Assembly: GCF_007829815.1 (NCBI RefSeq)
Contig: NZ_VIWT01000001.1
Span: forward strand, 186,001 to 250,000
Origin: Kitasatospora viridis
GTDB lineage: Bacteria; Actinomycetota; Actinomycetes; Streptomycetales; Streptomycetaceae
Reading direction: 5' to 3'
Length of the DNA stretch: 64,000 bases
Part shown: piece after piece, positions 31,239 to 40,704 of the stretch
How positions within the stretch are numbered: position 1 is the stretch's first letter
Layout of the letters: the number at the start of each line of letters is the position of its first letter
The notes under the pieces: model-generated
Told to the model about the DNA's origin: nothing
Database searches by the model: none
The model's input: the letters and a program-made list of their open reading frames with translations, nothing else
Position numbers and translations under genes: made by a program

Positions 31239-32480
31239 TCAGCGCTTGACGGCGCGCAGCACGGTGAACTTCGGGTTCCCCGCCACCGTCTGGCAGTTGC
31301 CGAAGATCCGCCGCAGCTTGACGTGGTAGCCGAGGTGCCGGTTGCCGACCACCCAGAGCTCGCCGCCCGGGCGCAGCGCGCGGCGGGCGCCGGTGAACAT
31401 CCGCCAGGCGGTGGCGTCCGTGGTGGCCTGGTGGGAGTGGAACGGCGGGTTGTTCAGCACCAGGTCGACCGAGCCGGGCGGCACGGCCGCCACCGCGTCG
31501 GGCCCCAGGCCGTCGGCGGCGAGGAAGGTGGCGGCGGCGTCCGGGCCGGCGTTCTCCCGGAAGGTCGCCTCGGCGGAGGCGAGCGCCGGGAAGGACTCGT
31601 CGACGAAGGTCACCGCGGCCTGCGGGTTGGCCAGCGCGGCGGCGGTGCCGAGGATCCCGTTGCCGCAGCCCAGGTCGACCACCTGCAGCGGCCCGGGCCG
31701 GACCGCCAGGTGCTCCAGCAGGAACCGGGTGCCGATGTCCAGCCGGTCCGCGCAGAAGACGCCGGCCACGTTGGTGACGGGCCGTCCGGAGAGCACCCCG
31801 ATGCCTTCGGGCAGGTGGTGGCGCAGCGGCCAGGGGTTGGCCGGGCGGGTCTCGACCCCCGGGGTGCTGAAGATCAGCCGGGCCTTGCGGACCGCCTTCG
31901 AGGTGCGGGTCGGGCCGATGATCCGCTCGAAGAGCTGGAGGGTGGAGGTGTGGATCTCCGTCACCATGCCGGTGCCGATCACGACGCTGCCCGGGTGCAG
32001 GGCCGGGGCCAGCCGGTGCAGCTGGTCCTCCAGGAAGGCGAGGCTCTTCGGCACCCGGACCAGCAGCAGGTCGATCCTCCCCGGGCCTTCGGCCGGGTGG
32101 GGGCCCCAGGGCGCCGGGTCGGTGCTGGCGAGCAGGCGCGCGGCGGCCGGGTCGGCGCCGTTGCGGGCCAGGTTGGCGCGGGTCGCCTCGCGGGCCAGGT
32201 GGGAGTCGGTGACCAGGGTCGGGCGCGGCTCCGTGGGGGTGGCGGCCCCTCCCGTGCTCAGCGACGTGGTCAGCGCGCCCCAGCGGTCGCCGAGCACCAC
32301 CACCTCGCCGGCCGGGTCCGCGGGCGGGGTGTCCGGCGGCAGCAGGTCCGGGTCGGCGGCGCCGTACAGGTGGTTCAGCAGGTACTCGTCGGCGGCGTCC
32401 CAGGCCCGCAACTGCTCGCGCGGGTCCTCCGGGTAGCGGGAGAGCCGCAGCTCGCCCCGGGCGGTGGTGAAGAGGTTCAT
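31239..32480 (-). CDS. RlmG/RsmC-like rRNA guanine-N2 methyltransferase
   Basis: 413 aa of two tandem Rossmann-like halves, as in RlmG and RsmC: a degenerate N-terminal half (GEVVVLGDRWGALTTSLS) and a catalytic C-terminal half with DLGCGNGILGTAA (about residue 267) and the N-methyltransferase motif NNPPFHS (about 341-347). It should methylate a guanine N2 in 23S or 16S rRNA (G1835 in the RlmG case). It is convergent with the small secreted protein upstream, 15 nt apart, and monocistronic. Confidence 0.88.
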   Translation of the reverse strand: MNLFTTARGELRLSRYPEDPREQLRAWDAADEYLLNHLYGAADPDLLPPDTPPADPAGEVVVLGDRWGALTTSLSTGGAATPTEPRPTLVTDSHLAREATRANLARNGADPAAARLLASTDPAPWGPHPAEGPGRIDLLLVRVPKSLAFLEDQLHRLAPALHPGSVVIGTGMVTEIHTSTLQLFERIIGPTRTSKAVRKARLIFSTPGVETRPANPWPLRHHLPEGIGVLSGRPVTNVAGVFCADRLDIGTRFLLEHLAVRPGPLQVVDLGCGNGILGTAAALANPQAAVTFVDESFPALASAEATFRENAGPDAAATFLAADGLGPDAVAAVPPGSVDLVLNNPPFHSHQATTDATAWRMFTGARRALRPGGELWVVGNRHLGYHVKLRRIFGNCQTVAGNPKFTVLRAVKR

Positions 32481-32603
32481 CGTGCGACCAGGCTATCCGC
32501 TGGCCCGGCGGCGCGGTGATTGCCCCGGTTCGTCCGCCCCGACTGGCAGGATCGGAGCGGGATCCGACGGCCCGTCAGCCGGAGCGCAGACAGGAGCACA
32601 CGC

Positions 32604-33800
32604 ATGGGGTTCGACAGGGAGCGGCTGACCGGGCTGCACGACGTGCTGGCCGGGCACGTGGCGCACGGCGGGGTGCCCGGGCTAGTCGCCCTGGTCGCGC
32701 AGGGTGACCAGGTGCACGTGGAGGCGCTGGGCAAGCGCTCGCTGGGCGGCGGGCCGGTGGGTCGGGACACGCTCTTCCGGGTGGCCTCGATGACCAAGCC
32801 GGTGACGGCCGTGGCGGCGCTGATCCTCGCCGAGGAGTGCCGGTTGCGGCTCGACGGCCCGGTGGACGAGCTGCTGCCCGAGCTGGCCGGTCGCCGCGTG
32901 CTGGCCGACCCGCTCGGCCCGCTGGACGACACGGTGCCGGCACACCGCTCGATCACCCTGCGTGACCTGCTGACCTTCCGGATGGGCACCGGCCTGGTCA
33001 TGGCCCCGCCCGGCAGCTACCCGATCCAGCGCGCGATGGAGGTGCTGGACCTCGGCCAGCACGCCCCGCACCCCGCCCTGCCGCCGGAGCCGGAGGAGTG
33101 GCTGCGCCGGTTCGCCACCCTGCCGCTGATGCACCAGCCCGGCGAGCGCTGGCTCTACAACACCGCCTTCGACGTGCTGGGCGTGCTGATCGCCCGGGCC
33201 AGCGGCCGACCCTTCGAGGAGTTCCTGCGCGAGCGGGTCTTCGAACCGCTGGGCATGCGGGACACCGGCTTCCACGTGCCCGCCGACCAGTTGGACCGGT
33301 TCACCACCTGCTACGCCGGCGACCCGGGAAACGGCGGACCCGCCGTCTACGACGAGGTGAACGGCGAGTGGGCCGCGCCCCCGGCCTTCCCGGCCGGCAG
33401 CGCGGGCCTGGTCTCCACCGTGGACGACTTCCTGGCGTTCGGCCGGATGCTGCTGGCCGGCGGCCGGTACGGCGGGCGGCGACTGCTCTCCCCCGGCACC
33501 GTCGAGCTGCTGGCGACCGATCAGCTGACCGAGCAGCAGAAGACGCTCGGTCAGCTGGTGCCCGGCTACTTCGACGGCCGGGGCTGGGGCATGGGCGTCG
33601 CGGTGGTGACCCGGACGGCCGAACTCGGCCACCCGGCCGGGCAGTACGGCTGGGACGGCGGCCTGGGCAGCTCCTGGGCGGTGGACCCGGTGCGCGGCAC
33701 GGTCGGCGTGCTGCTCACCTCGCGGGCCTGGAGCTCCCCGGCCCCGCCGCCGGTCTGCCAGGACTTCTGGACCGCGATGTACGCCGCGCTCACCGACTGA
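32604..33800 (+). CDS. Serine hydrolase of the beta-lactamase/class C family
   Basis: 398 aa from ATG 32604 with AGGAG upstream; no signal peptide, so cytoplasmic. Active-site SxxK is SMTK (FRVASMTKPVTAVAAL, about residues 65-68) and the YxN element is YNT in ERWLYNTAFDVLGVLIA; the third motif is HPAGQYGWDGG (H-x-G-like). Such proteins are esterases, amidases or DD-peptidase-like enzymes rather than true beta-lactamases when cytoplasmic. A GC-rich dyad follows it. Confidence 0.9.
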   Translation: MGFDRERLTGLHDVLAGHVAHGGVPGLVALVAQGDQVHVEALGKRSLGGGPVGRDTLFRVASMTKPVTAVAALILAEECRLRLDGPVDELLPELAGRRVLADPLGPLDDTVPAHRSITLRDLLTFRMGTGLVMAPPGSYPIQRAMEVLDLGQHAPHPALPPEPEEWLRRFATLPLMHQPGERWLYNTAFDVLGVLIARASGRPFEEFLRERVFEPLGMRDTGFHVPADQLDRFTTCYAGDPGNGGPAVYDEVNGEWAAPPAFPAGSAGLVSTVDDFLAFGRMLLAGGRYGGRRLLSPGTVELLATDQLTEQQKTLGQLVPGYFDGRGWGMGVAVVTRTAELGHPAGQYGWDGGLGSSWAVDPVRGTVGVLLTSRAWSSPAPPPVCQDFWTAMYAALTD

Positions 33801-33812
33801 CCCGCCGCACGG

Positions 33813-33844
33813 CTCTGGTGCCGGCCGGGACCCCGGGGCCAGAG
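33813..33844 (+). terminator. Probable terminator after the serine hydrolase
   Basis: CTCTGG (33813-33818) pairs with CCAGAG (33839-33844), with an internal CCGGCCGGG/CCCCGGGG helix. Imperfect, no T-run. Confidence 0.5.
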
Positions 33845-33919
33845 TGGGGGTTCCGCCGTGGGCAGCGGGGAAGCCTGCTGGCGGGGCTCGGAGCACGGCG
33901 ACCGGAGGGGTGGGAGACG

Positions 33920-34717
33920 ATGACCGACACCGCGGAGATCCTCGCGGACCTGCGTGCGGAGGGCGACGCGCTGGACGCACTGGTGGAGCCGCTGGACCCG
34001 GCCGGCTGGCGGACGCCCACGCCGGCCCCGGGCTGGACCATCGCCCACCAGATCTCCCACCTGGCCTGGACGGACGAGTGGGCGCTGCGCGCCGTGCGGG
34101 ACCCCGAGGGCTTCCACGCCGCCGCGACCGGACTGCTGGTCGGCGCCACCGAGTTCGACGGTTTCGTGGACCAGGGCGCGGCCGCCGGCGCCGCGCTCGC
34201 CCCGCGCGACCTGCTGGACTGGTGGCGGGCCGGCCGGGCCGAACTGCTGGCGGCGCTGGCCGAGGTGCCGGACGGCCGCAAACTGCCCTGGTTCGGCCCG
34301 CCGATGAAGGCCGGCTCGATGGCCACCGCGCGGATCATGGAGACCTGGGCGCACGGCGAGGACGTGGCCGAGGCGGTCGGCGCCGGGCGCCCGCCGACCG
34401 CCCGGCTGCGGCACGTCGCGCACCTGGGCGTGCGGACCATGGGCTTCGCCTTCTCGGCCCACGGGCAGCCGATCCCGACCGACCCGGTGCGGGTGGAGCT
34501 GACGGGGGCTCAGGGCCAGTCCTGGAGCTGGGGGCCGGCCGACGCGGAGAACCGGATCGCCGGCCCGGCGCTGGACTTCTGCCTGCTGGTCACCCAGCGC
34601 CGGCACCCCGAGGACCTGGCGCTGGCGGTCAGCGGCCCGGTGGCGACCGCCTGGGTGCCGATCGCCCAGGTCTTCGCCGGCCCGCCCGGGGAGGGGCGCA
34701 AGCCGCGCGGGCGCTGA
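33920..34717 (+). CDS. TIGR03084-type metal-binding protein (DinB/maleylpyruvate isomerase-like)
   Basis: 265 aa from ATG 33920, with GGGAG just upstream. The N-terminal four-helix bundle has WTIAHQISHLAWTDEWA (about 38-54) and the second metal ligand region METWAHGEDVAEAVG (about 141-155); His residues in these places bind the divalent metal in mycothiol-dependent DinB-like enzymes. A C-terminal SCP2-like half (about 175-265) is present. Likely a mycothiol- or small-thiol-dependent transferase or isomerase; substrate unknown. Same strand as nos, 98 nt upstream. Confidence 0.85.
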   Translation: MTDTAEILADLRAEGDALDALVEPLDPAGWRTPTPAPGWTIAHQISHLAWTDEWALRAVRDPEGFHAAATGLLVGATEFDGFVDQGAAAGAALAPRDLLDWWRAGRAELLAALAEVPDGRKLPWFGPPMKAGSMATARIMETWAHGEDVAEAVGAGRPPTARLRHVAHLGVRTMGFAFSAHGQPIPTDPVRVELTGAQGQSWSWGPADAENRIAGPALDFCLLVTQRRHPEDLALAVSGPVATAWVPIAQVFAGPPGEGRKPRGR

Positions 34718-34815
34718 GGCTCCCGGGCAGGCGGGGTGGGCAGGGTACCCGCGAGCGCGGCCCCGGTGGGCGGGAATCGGTGACTCCCGGCCCGGGCGGC
34801 GGGGCAGGCGCTTGC

Positions 34816-36120
34816 ATGGCGGGCGGAAAGGACCTCGCCTTGATCTTCAGCCGCCTCCGCTCCCGCCGCACCACCCACCCGGCCCAGGCCGGCTGCCCCA
34901 TGGGCCACGGCACGGTGCCCGCCGGATCGGCCAGCGTGCCGCCGCCCCGGCCCGCGCCGTCCTCCACCAAGCCGTCCGCCACCGAACCGTCTGCCGCCGA
35001 ACTGTCTGCCGCCGAGCCGTCCGCCACCGAGCCGGACTTCACCGACCCGGTGCAGGCCGCCGCCTTCCTGCGGCAGTTCCACGCCGAGCGCCCGGGCTCC
35101 GGGGACCCGGAGCCGAGGGTGCGTCAGGTGCTGGACGAGATCGAGCGCACCGGCAGCTACCGGCACACCCCCGAGGAGCTGGCCTTCGGCGCCCGGGTCG
35201 CCTGGCGCAACTCGGCCCGCTGCATCGGCCGGCTGTACTGGCGCAGCCTGGTGGTCCGCGACCTGCGCGAGTGCTCCAGCGCGGACGAACTCGCCGAGCA
35301 CTGCTTCGAGCACCTGCGGACGGCGGGCAACGGCGGCCGGATCCGCCCGGTGATCAGCGTGTTCGCCCCGGACCGGCCCGGCCGCCCGGCGCCGCGGATC
35401 CTCAACTCCCAGCTGGTGCGGTACGCCGGCCACCCGCGCCCCGACGGCGGCTGGACCGGCGACCCGGCCGGCGGGCAACTCGCCGCCCGCGCCGCCGACC
35501 TGGGATGGAAGCGCGGCGACGGCCGGTTCGACGTGCTGCCGCTGCTGGTGCAGGAGCGACCCGGCGAGCCGCCGCGCTGGTACGAACTGCCGGACGACAG
35601 CACCTTGGAGGTGCCGCTGCGCCACCCCGACCACGCCTGGTTCGCCGAACTGGGCCTGCGCTGGTACGCGGTGCCGGCGATCAGCGACCTGACCCTGGAG
35701 ATCGGCGGGATCCGCTACCCCGCCGCGCCGTTCAACGGCTGGTACATGGGCACCGAGATCGGCGCCCGCAACCTGGCCGACGCCGACCGCTACGACCTGC
35801 TCGGCGAGGTCGCCGGGCGGCTCGGCCTGGACACCTCCAGCGACCGCACCCTCTGGCGGGACCGCGCCCTGGTCGAGCTCAACCTCGCGGTGCTGCACTC
35901 CTTCCAGGAGGCCGGGGTGACCATCGCCGACCACCACACCGAGTCGGACCGCTTCCTGCGCCACATCGCCCAGGAGAAACGCCTCGGCCGCCCCACACCG
36001 GCGGACTGGAGCTGGATCGTCCCACCGGTCTCGGGAGCCCTGACGCCGGTGTTCCACCGCTACTACGACCCGGTGGACCCCGCCCTGCGCCCGGCGTTCG
36101 TGCCGCGCGAGCCGTGGTGA
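34816..36120 (+). CDS. nos: Bacterial nitric oxide synthase oxygenase
   Basis: 434 aa. Residues about 75-434 are the NOS oxygenase fold: heme-thiolate loop WRNSARCIGRLYW with C136, and the substrate pocket FNGWYMGTEIGARNL with E314, which binds arginine. It oxidises L-arginine to citrulline and NO. No reductase domain, as in bacterial NOS, so electrons come from an unlinked reductase. The start is uncertain: ATG 34816 has no good site, while TTG 34840 has AAAGGA 7 nt upstream and would begin MIFSRLRSRR. The first 75 residues are Pro/Ser/Thr-rich and include a five-residue repeat (SATEP, SAAEL, SAAEP, SATEP). Streptomyces NOS makes NO for signalling or nitration. Confidence 0.95.
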   Translation: MAGGKDLALIFSRLRSRRTTHPAQAGCPMGHGTVPAGSASVPPPRPAPSSTKPSATEPSAAELSAAEPSATEPDFTDPVQAAAFLRQFHAERPGSGDPEPRVRQVLDEIERTGSYRHTPEELAFGARVAWRNSARCIGRLYWRSLVVRDLRECSSADELAEHCFEHLRTAGNGGRIRPVISVFAPDRPGRPAPRILNSQLVRYAGHPRPDGGWTGDPAGGQLAARAADLGWKRGDGRFDVLPLLVQERPGEPPRWYELPDDSTLEVPLRHPDHAWFAELGLRWYAVPAISDLTLEIGGIRYPAAPFNGWYMGTEIGARNLADADRYDLLGEVAGRLGLDTSSDRTLWRDRALVELNLAVLHSFQEAGVTIADHHTESDRFLRHIAQEKRLGRPTPADWSWIVPPVSGALTPVFHRYYDPVDPALRPAFVPREPW

Positions 36121-36135
36121 GCCTACGATCATCCG

Positions 36136-36465
36136 ATGGACATGCTCAACATCCCTTTCGGGACCACGGATTGGTCACAGGTCGAGCCGACCGAGCACCC
36201 CGGCGAGACCGGCACCGCAACCTGGCGCACCCGCGAGTTCGGCCCCCTGCGCGTGCGGATGGTCGACTACAGCCCCGGATACCTGGCCGACCACTGGTGC
36301 GAGCGAGGGCACATCCTCCTCGTCCTGGAGGGCACCTTGACCACGGAGTTGGCGGGCGGTGAGACCGTCGCCCTCACCGCCGGCACCAGCTACCAGGTCG
36401 GCGACAACGTCCAGGCGCACCGCTCCAGCACCCGGGACGGGGCTCGGCTGTTCATCGTCGACTGA
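36136..36465 (+). CDS. DHCW-motif cupin-fold protein
   Basis: 109 aa, complete small cupin: PGYLADHWCERGHILLVLEGTL contains the D-H-W-C motif of this family and a metal-binding-like GH, and VGDNVQAHRSSTRDGARLFIVD closes the barrel. It begins 15 nt after nos on the same strand and may be cotranscribed. Cupins of this type have no settled role; with a cysteine and histidine in the cavity it might bind a metal or nitrosyl species, which is speculation. Confidence 0.8.
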   Translation: MDMLNIPFGTTDWSQVEPTEHPGETGTATWRTREFGPLRVRMVDYSPGYLADHWCERGHILLVLEGTLTTELAGGETVALTAGTSYQVGDNVQAHRSSTRDGARLFIVD

Positions 36466-36756
36466 CCGTGATCCCGGCTCTGCTGCCCCGTCCGCCCCGG
36501 CGTGCTCACCGCGCCCGGACGCTCACCCCCGAATAGCGAACCAATACGCCCTCAAATACCCGCTGTACCAAGGGACTTCCCAGGAACATTCGCAGAATGC
36601 GATCATTCCGGCGATCAACTCCTCCTGGCACCGGCGGGGTCCTCGTCGACGCAGGTCCGAGCGCTGAGCACCGCCCTGCCTGCTGCCGGGGTGTCATGCA
36701 GAACCCCACTACCGCCATCCGGCTCCCCACAGCCGTTTGAAAGGATGACAACACCC
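36466..36756. other. Intergenic region before the secreted Cys-containing protein
   Basis: About 290 nt, locally AT-richer (36530-36620, e.g. AATAGCGAACCAATACGCCCTC) than most of the window, consistent with promoter DNA for the gene at 36757. No gene or strong dyad seen. Confidence 0.5.
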
Positions 36757-37245
36757 ATGCGCGGACTCCTTCGTAGACTCGCCCCCGTCATGGCAGCCGT
36801 CACCATAGCCAGCGGCATCACGCTCGCCTCCGCCACCACCGCCTCCGCCGGCGGTTGGGGCTGCTCGGGCACCGAGGTCAGTGGCTCGCCGTACCTGACG
36901 CACACCACCATGACCGGTGCGGTCCTCAGCTACGTCCACGTGTTCTGGAACAGCTCGACAGGGCAGAACTGCGCGGTCAACGTGAAGACCGGCAGCCTCT
37001 ACGGCACGAAGACGCTCACCGACGTCACCATCTACGAGTGCGCGTACGACTTCACGGGCAGCGCCTGCGGTGACTACCCGGGCCTTCCGCCACTCACGTC
37101 CCGCGAGGACAGTAACGCCTTCTACTACTACGCCGGCCCGGTCAGCGTCCCGGGCAGCGGCCACTGCATCCGGGTCACGGCGGACACCTACACCCCTGAC
37201 GGAACGGACGTGGCGTTCTTCGACAGCGGCGCCTTCCACTGCTGA
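36757..37245 (+). CDS. Secreted cysteine-containing protein of unknown function
   Basis: 162 aa. Sec signal peptide (MRGLLRRLAPVMAAVTIASG, cleavage near TASAGG), then a mature domain of about 130 residues with six cysteines (WGCSG, QNCAV, YECAY, SACGD, GHCIRV and a C-terminal HC), so three disulfides are possible. Aromatic- and Thr-rich beta-type composition. AAAGGA lies upstream of the ATG; an in-frame ATG four codons earlier overlaps that site. Not a family I recognise. A bidirectional terminator separates it from the convergent kinase gene. Confidence 0.8.
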   Translation: MRGLLRRLAPVMAAVTIASGITLASATTASAGGWGCSGTEVSGSPYLTHTTMTGAVLSYVHVFWNSSTGQNCAVNVKTGSLYGTKTLTDVTIYECAYDFTGSACGDYPGLPPLTSREDSNAFYYYAGPVSVPGSGHCIRVTADTYTPDGTDVAFFDSGAFHC

Positions 37246-37269
37246 TCAGCGGGCCGCGAAGCGGCTGAA

Positions 37270-37305
37270 GGTGCGCGGGAGAGGGACCCGTCACTCCCGC
37301 GCACC
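37270..37305. terminator. Bidirectional terminator between convergent genes
   Basis: GGTGCGCGGGAG (37270-37281) pairs perfectly with CTCCCGCGCACC (37294-37305) across a 12-nt loop, 25 nt after the secreted-protein stop and 34 nt after the kinase stop on the other strand. Confidence 0.8.
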
Positions 37306-37338
37306 CTGGCCGTTCCCGGGGGCCCGTGCCCGGGCGCC

Positions 37339-38571
37339 CTACTGCGCGGTGGCCCGGTGCGGGTCGGGCAGCCGGACGGTGACAGCCGTGCCGCGAGCCA
37401 CCAGGGTGCCGGGGGCCGGGTGTTGGGCGCAGATCCTGCTCGGCTGCGCGGCACGGGGGCCGGGGCAGTCGCCGTAGGCGATGTCCCCCATCCGCAGACC
37501 GGCGTTCCGGACGCTCTCACGGGCCTGGAGGACGGTGACGCCGGCCAGTTCGGGGATGCGCTGCGAGCTGGCCGGCGTGCCGCTCCGGTGGGCGACGGCG
37601 TAGGCGGTGGCACCGGCGGCCAGCGCCAGGCAGGCCGTGATGGCCACGCCCAACCGCCCGGTCCGGCGACGCCGACGGGGCGGTGCGGGGGCGTCGGGGG
37701 GCGCGGGCCGCGACACCGTGGTGGCGGGTGGCAGGAGCAGCGCCTCCTCCAACGCGGCACGCATCTCCGCGGCGGAGCCGAACCGCTGGTCGCGGTCCTT
37801 GGATAGGGCCGTGAGCACCACGGTGTCGAGCGCCGGCGGCAGCGCTGCCTTCAGCTCCGAGGGTCCCACCGGCTCCTCGTGCACGTGCTTCCAGATCACA
37901 CCCAGTGGGCTCTCGGCGACGAACGGCGGTCGCCCGGTCAGTAGTTCGTAGAGCAGGCAGCCGGTGGAGTACAGGTCGCTGCGTGCGTCCACCGGCTCAC
38001 TGCGGGCCTGCTCGGGAGAGAGGTAGGACGCGGTGCCGACGACCAGGTTGGTCTGGGTCAGTGCCGGTCCCGTGGCGAGGCCGAGCGAGCGCGCGATGCC
38101 GAAGTCCATCACCTTGACGCTTCCGCCGGCCGCCACCATCACGTTCGCCGGCTTGATGTCGCGGTGCACGATGCCCTGGCCGTGCGCGTGGGAGAGGGCG
38201 TCGAGGATGTCCATGGTGATCAGCACGGCCCGCTCGGGGTCGATCGGCTCGCCTTGGTCGACCAGGTCGCTCAGCGGCGAGCCTTCGACGTACTCCATGA
38301 CGATGAACGGCAGCGCGACACCCGCGACGACATCCTCGCCGGTGTCGAAGACCGCGACGATGCCAGGGTGGTTGAGCGCCGCAGCCGACTGCGCCTCCCG
38401 CTGGAACCGCTCCCGTCCGGACAGGTCCGCCGTCAGGTCCGCCCGCAGGATCTTCACCGCGACGGTCCGGTCCAGCCGGAGGTCCCGCACCAGGTGGACC
38501 TCGGCCATCCCACCGCGCCCGAGCAGACCGCCCAGGGCGTACCGACCACCGAGCAGCCGCTGTTGGTCCAT
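37339..38571 (-). CDS. PASTA-domain serine/threonine protein kinase
   Basis: 410 aa from ATG 38571 (MDQQRLLGGRYALGG), with GAGG upstream. Intact Hanks kinase (about 10-275): glycine loop LGRGGMAEVH, K40, HRDIKPAN with D138, DFG (156-158), SYLSPEQ. One membrane span (about 315-335) and a single C-terminal PASTA repeat (about 345-405: AGVTVLQARESVRNAGLRMGD, ...PAPGTLVARGTAVTVRLPDP). PASTA repeats bind muropeptides or beta-lactams; one repeat is fewer than in PknB-type kinases. It looks like a cell-wall-sensing kinase paralogous to the one at 2642 but with a different sensor. Confidence 0.93.
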   Translation of the reverse strand: MDQQRLLGGRYALGGLLGRGGMAEVHLVRDLRLDRTVAVKILRADLTADLSGRERFQREAQSAAALNHPGIVAVFDTGEDVVAGVALPFIVMEYVEGSPLSDLVDQGEPIDPERAVLITMDILDALSHAHGQGIVHRDIKPANVMVAAGGSVKVMDFGIARSLGLATGPALTQTNLVVGTASYLSPEQARSEPVDARSDLYSTGCLLYELLTGRPPFVAESPLGVIWKHVHEEPVGPSELKAALPPALDTVVLTALSKDRDQRFGSAAEMRAALEEALLLPPATTVSRPAPPDAPAPPRRRRRTGRLGVAITACLALAAGATAYAVAHRSGTPASSQRIPELAGVTVLQARESVRNAGLRMGDIAYGDCPGPRAAQPSRICAQHPAPGTLVARGTAVTVRLPDPHRATAQ

Positions 38572-38747
38572 GCCTCGGGTTCCTCTCTTCCGGCCGGAGA
38601 CCGTACAGGCGCCGGACCGTAGCGGGCATTCATGTGAAAACCCTGTGGGACGGGAGCGCCGTGAGCGGGCAGGGTGTCCTGGCAGGGGCACGTCCTGCGA
38701 GGGCGAGCGCAGCGAGGGCGAGCCGGCCGGCCCGGGCTACGGAGCGG

Positions 38748-39377
38748 TCAGTCCTGGGTCGGGTAGCGCCCCGCCAGGCCCGCCAGCAGGGCGTCCAGGC
38801 CGAGGTCGAAGGCGCCCTGGTCGATCGAGGCGCGGTGCTCGGCGAGGCGATGGGCCTCGCCGAGGTGGGGGTAGTCGGTGCCGTAGAGGGCCGCGTCCTC
38901 CGGGAAGCCGGAGGCGAAGGAGCCCAGGGCCGAGCCGGTGACGAAGTACCGCATCAGTGCGCCGATCCGGGTGGCCTGCCCGCGCGGCCAGCCGGCCTCC
39001 ACCAGGCAGCCGTAGACCGCGTCGGCCAGGCGCAGCGCGTTCGGTCGGCGGCCCGGGCCCTGGGCGAGCACCGGCACCACGTGCGGGTGGGCGGCGAGCG
39101 CGGCGCGGTAGGAGCGGGCCCAGGCGCGCAGGGCGTGCTGCCAGTCGGCGCCGGGGACGAACATCGCCAGGTCCACTTCGCCCATCACGCTGTCGACGAT
39201 GGCGTCCAGCAGGTCGTCCTTGGTCGCGAAGTGGTTGTAGAGCGAGGGCCCGCTGACCGAGAGCTCGGTGGCCAGGCGCCGGGTGGAGAGCGCTTCCAGG
39301 CCCTCCGCGTCCACCAGCGCCAGCGCGGCGGTGACGATCCGCTCGCGGCTGAGCAGCGGGGTGCGGGGGCGGGCCAT
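38748..39377 (-). CDS. TetR family transcriptional regulator
   Basis: 209 aa. N-terminal HTH (LSRERIVTAALALVDAEGLEALSTRRLATELSVSGPSLYNHF, residues about 8-50) and a ligand-binding C-terminal domain of TetR_C type (ALRAWARSYRAALAAHPHVV, FVTGSALGSFASGF). Divergent from the acyl-CoA dehydrogenase/thiolase/SDR operon with a 141-nt gap, so the operon is the likely target and an acyl-CoA or fatty acid the likely ligand. Confidence 0.9.
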   Translation of the reverse strand: MARPRTPLLSRERIVTAALALVDAEGLEALSTRRLATELSVSGPSLYNHFATKDDLLDAIVDSVMGEVDLAMFVPGADWQHALRAWARSYRAALAAHPHVVPVLAQGPGRRPNALRLADAVYGCLVEAGWPRGQATRIGALMRYFVTGSALGSFASGFPEDAALYGTDYPHLGEAHRLAEHRASIDQGAFDLGLDALLAGLAGRYPTQD

Positions 39378-39518
39378 GGGGTGCTCCGTTCAGGGGTGGA
39401 AGGAGGCATTCTCGCAGGGTGCCTCTTCCCAGCGGCCCGCCGGGCGGGCTAGAGTCCGGAAAAACTTGCACCGCTAGTTTACGGCCCCGCTGGATCACAA
39501 GACCCGGGAAGGCACGCC

Positions 39519-40667
39519 ATGGACCTGGAGCTCTCCGAGGAGCAGGCCGCCGTCCGCGACCTCGCCGCCGAGTTCGCCGCGCGCGAGATCGCGCCGTTCG
39601 CCGCCGAGTGGGACCGCGCCGAGTCGGTGGACCGGTCGGTGATCGGCAAGCTCGGCAAGCTGGGCTTCCTCGGCCTGACGATCCCCGAGGAGTACGGCGG
39701 CAGCGGCGGCGACCACCTGGCCTACTGCCTGGTGCTGGAGGAGCTCGGCCGGGGCGACTCGGCGGTGCGCGGCATCGTCAGCGTCTCGCTCGGCCTGGTC
39801 GCCAAGTCGGTGAACGGCTTCGGCACCGAGGAGCAGAAGCGCCACTGGCTGCCGCGGCTCTGCTCGGGCGAGGCGCTGGCCTGCTTCGCGCTGACCGAGC
39901 CCGGCAACGGCTCGGACGCGGCGAACCTGACCACCAAGGCGGTGAAGGACGGCGACCACTGGCTGCTGAGCGGCGCCAAGACGTTCATCACCAACGGCAC
40001 CTGGGCCGACGTCGCGCTGGTCTTCGCCCGCACGGGCGGGCCGGGCCACAAGGGCATCACCGCCTTCCTGGTCCCGACCGACTCCCCCGGCTTCGGCCGC
40101 CGGGAGATCCACGGCAAGCTCGGCCTGCGCGGCCAGGCCACCGCGGAGCTGACCCTCGATCAGGTCCGGGTGCCGGACGGCGCCCGGCTCGGCCCGGAGG
40201 GCAAGGGCTTCACGGTCGCCATGGCGGCGCTGGCCAAGGGCCGGATGTCGGTGGCGGCCGGCTGCGTCGGCATCATCCGGGCCGCGCTGGACGCCGCCGT
40301 GCGCTACGCCACCGAGCGCGAGCAGTTCGGCAAGCCGATCGCCTCGCACCAGCTGGTGCAGGAGCTGCTCGCCGACATCGCGGTGGACCTGGACGCGGCC
40401 CGGCTGCTCACCTGGCGGGTGGCCGACCACATCGACCGCGGCCTGCCGTTCGCCACCGAGTCCTCGGTCGCCAAGCTGTACGCCAGCGAGGCGGCCGTGC
40501 GCGCGGCCAACAACGCGCTCCAGGTCTTCGGCGGCTACGGCTTCATCGACGAGTACCCGGCCGGCAAGCTGCTGCGCGACGCCCGGGTGATGACCCTGTA
40601 CGAGGGCACCAGCCAGATCCACAAGCTGCTGATCGGGCGAGCCCTGACCGCCATAAGTGCCTTTTAG
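39519..40667 (+). CDS. Acyl-CoA dehydrogenase
   Basis: 382 aa FAD enzyme. [21 protein letters not shown] (FAD/acyl-CoA signature), [29 protein letters not shown]-type [12 protein letters not shown] and the C-terminal [17 protein letters not shown], where the Glu is the catalytic base of short/medium-chain enzymes. First gene of a three-gene set with thiolase and SDR, catalysing the first step of beta-oxidation or dehydrogenation of a branched or unusual acyl-CoA. No enoyl-CoA hydratase is linked. Confidence 0.94.
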   Translation: MDLELSEEQAAVRDLAAEFAAREIAPFAAEWDRAESVDRSVIGKLGKLGFLGLTIPEEYGGSGGDHLAYCLVLEELGRGDSAVRGIVSVSLGLVAKSVNGFGTEEQKRHWLPRLCSGEALACFALTEPGNGSDAANLTTKAVKDGDHWLLSGAKTFITNGTWADVALVFARTGGPGHKGITAFLVPTDSPGFGRREIHGKLGLRGQATAELTLDQVRVPDGARLGPEGKGFTVAMAALAKGRMSVAAGCVGIIRAALDAAVRYATEREQFGKPIASHQLVQELLADIAVDLDAARLLTWRVADHIDRGLPFATESSVAKLYASEAAVRAANNALQVFGGYGFIDEYPAGKLLRDARVMTLYEGTSQIHKLLIGRALTAISAF

Positions 40668-40704
40668 AGGTGCAACGCCTTCTAGACACGAGGAGCCCAA
40701 GGAA

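Noticed and set aside
38640-38745. Gene in the region between the PASTA kinase and TetR genes
   Set aside because: Only a GAGGGCGAGC direct repeat and no start site or coding pattern.
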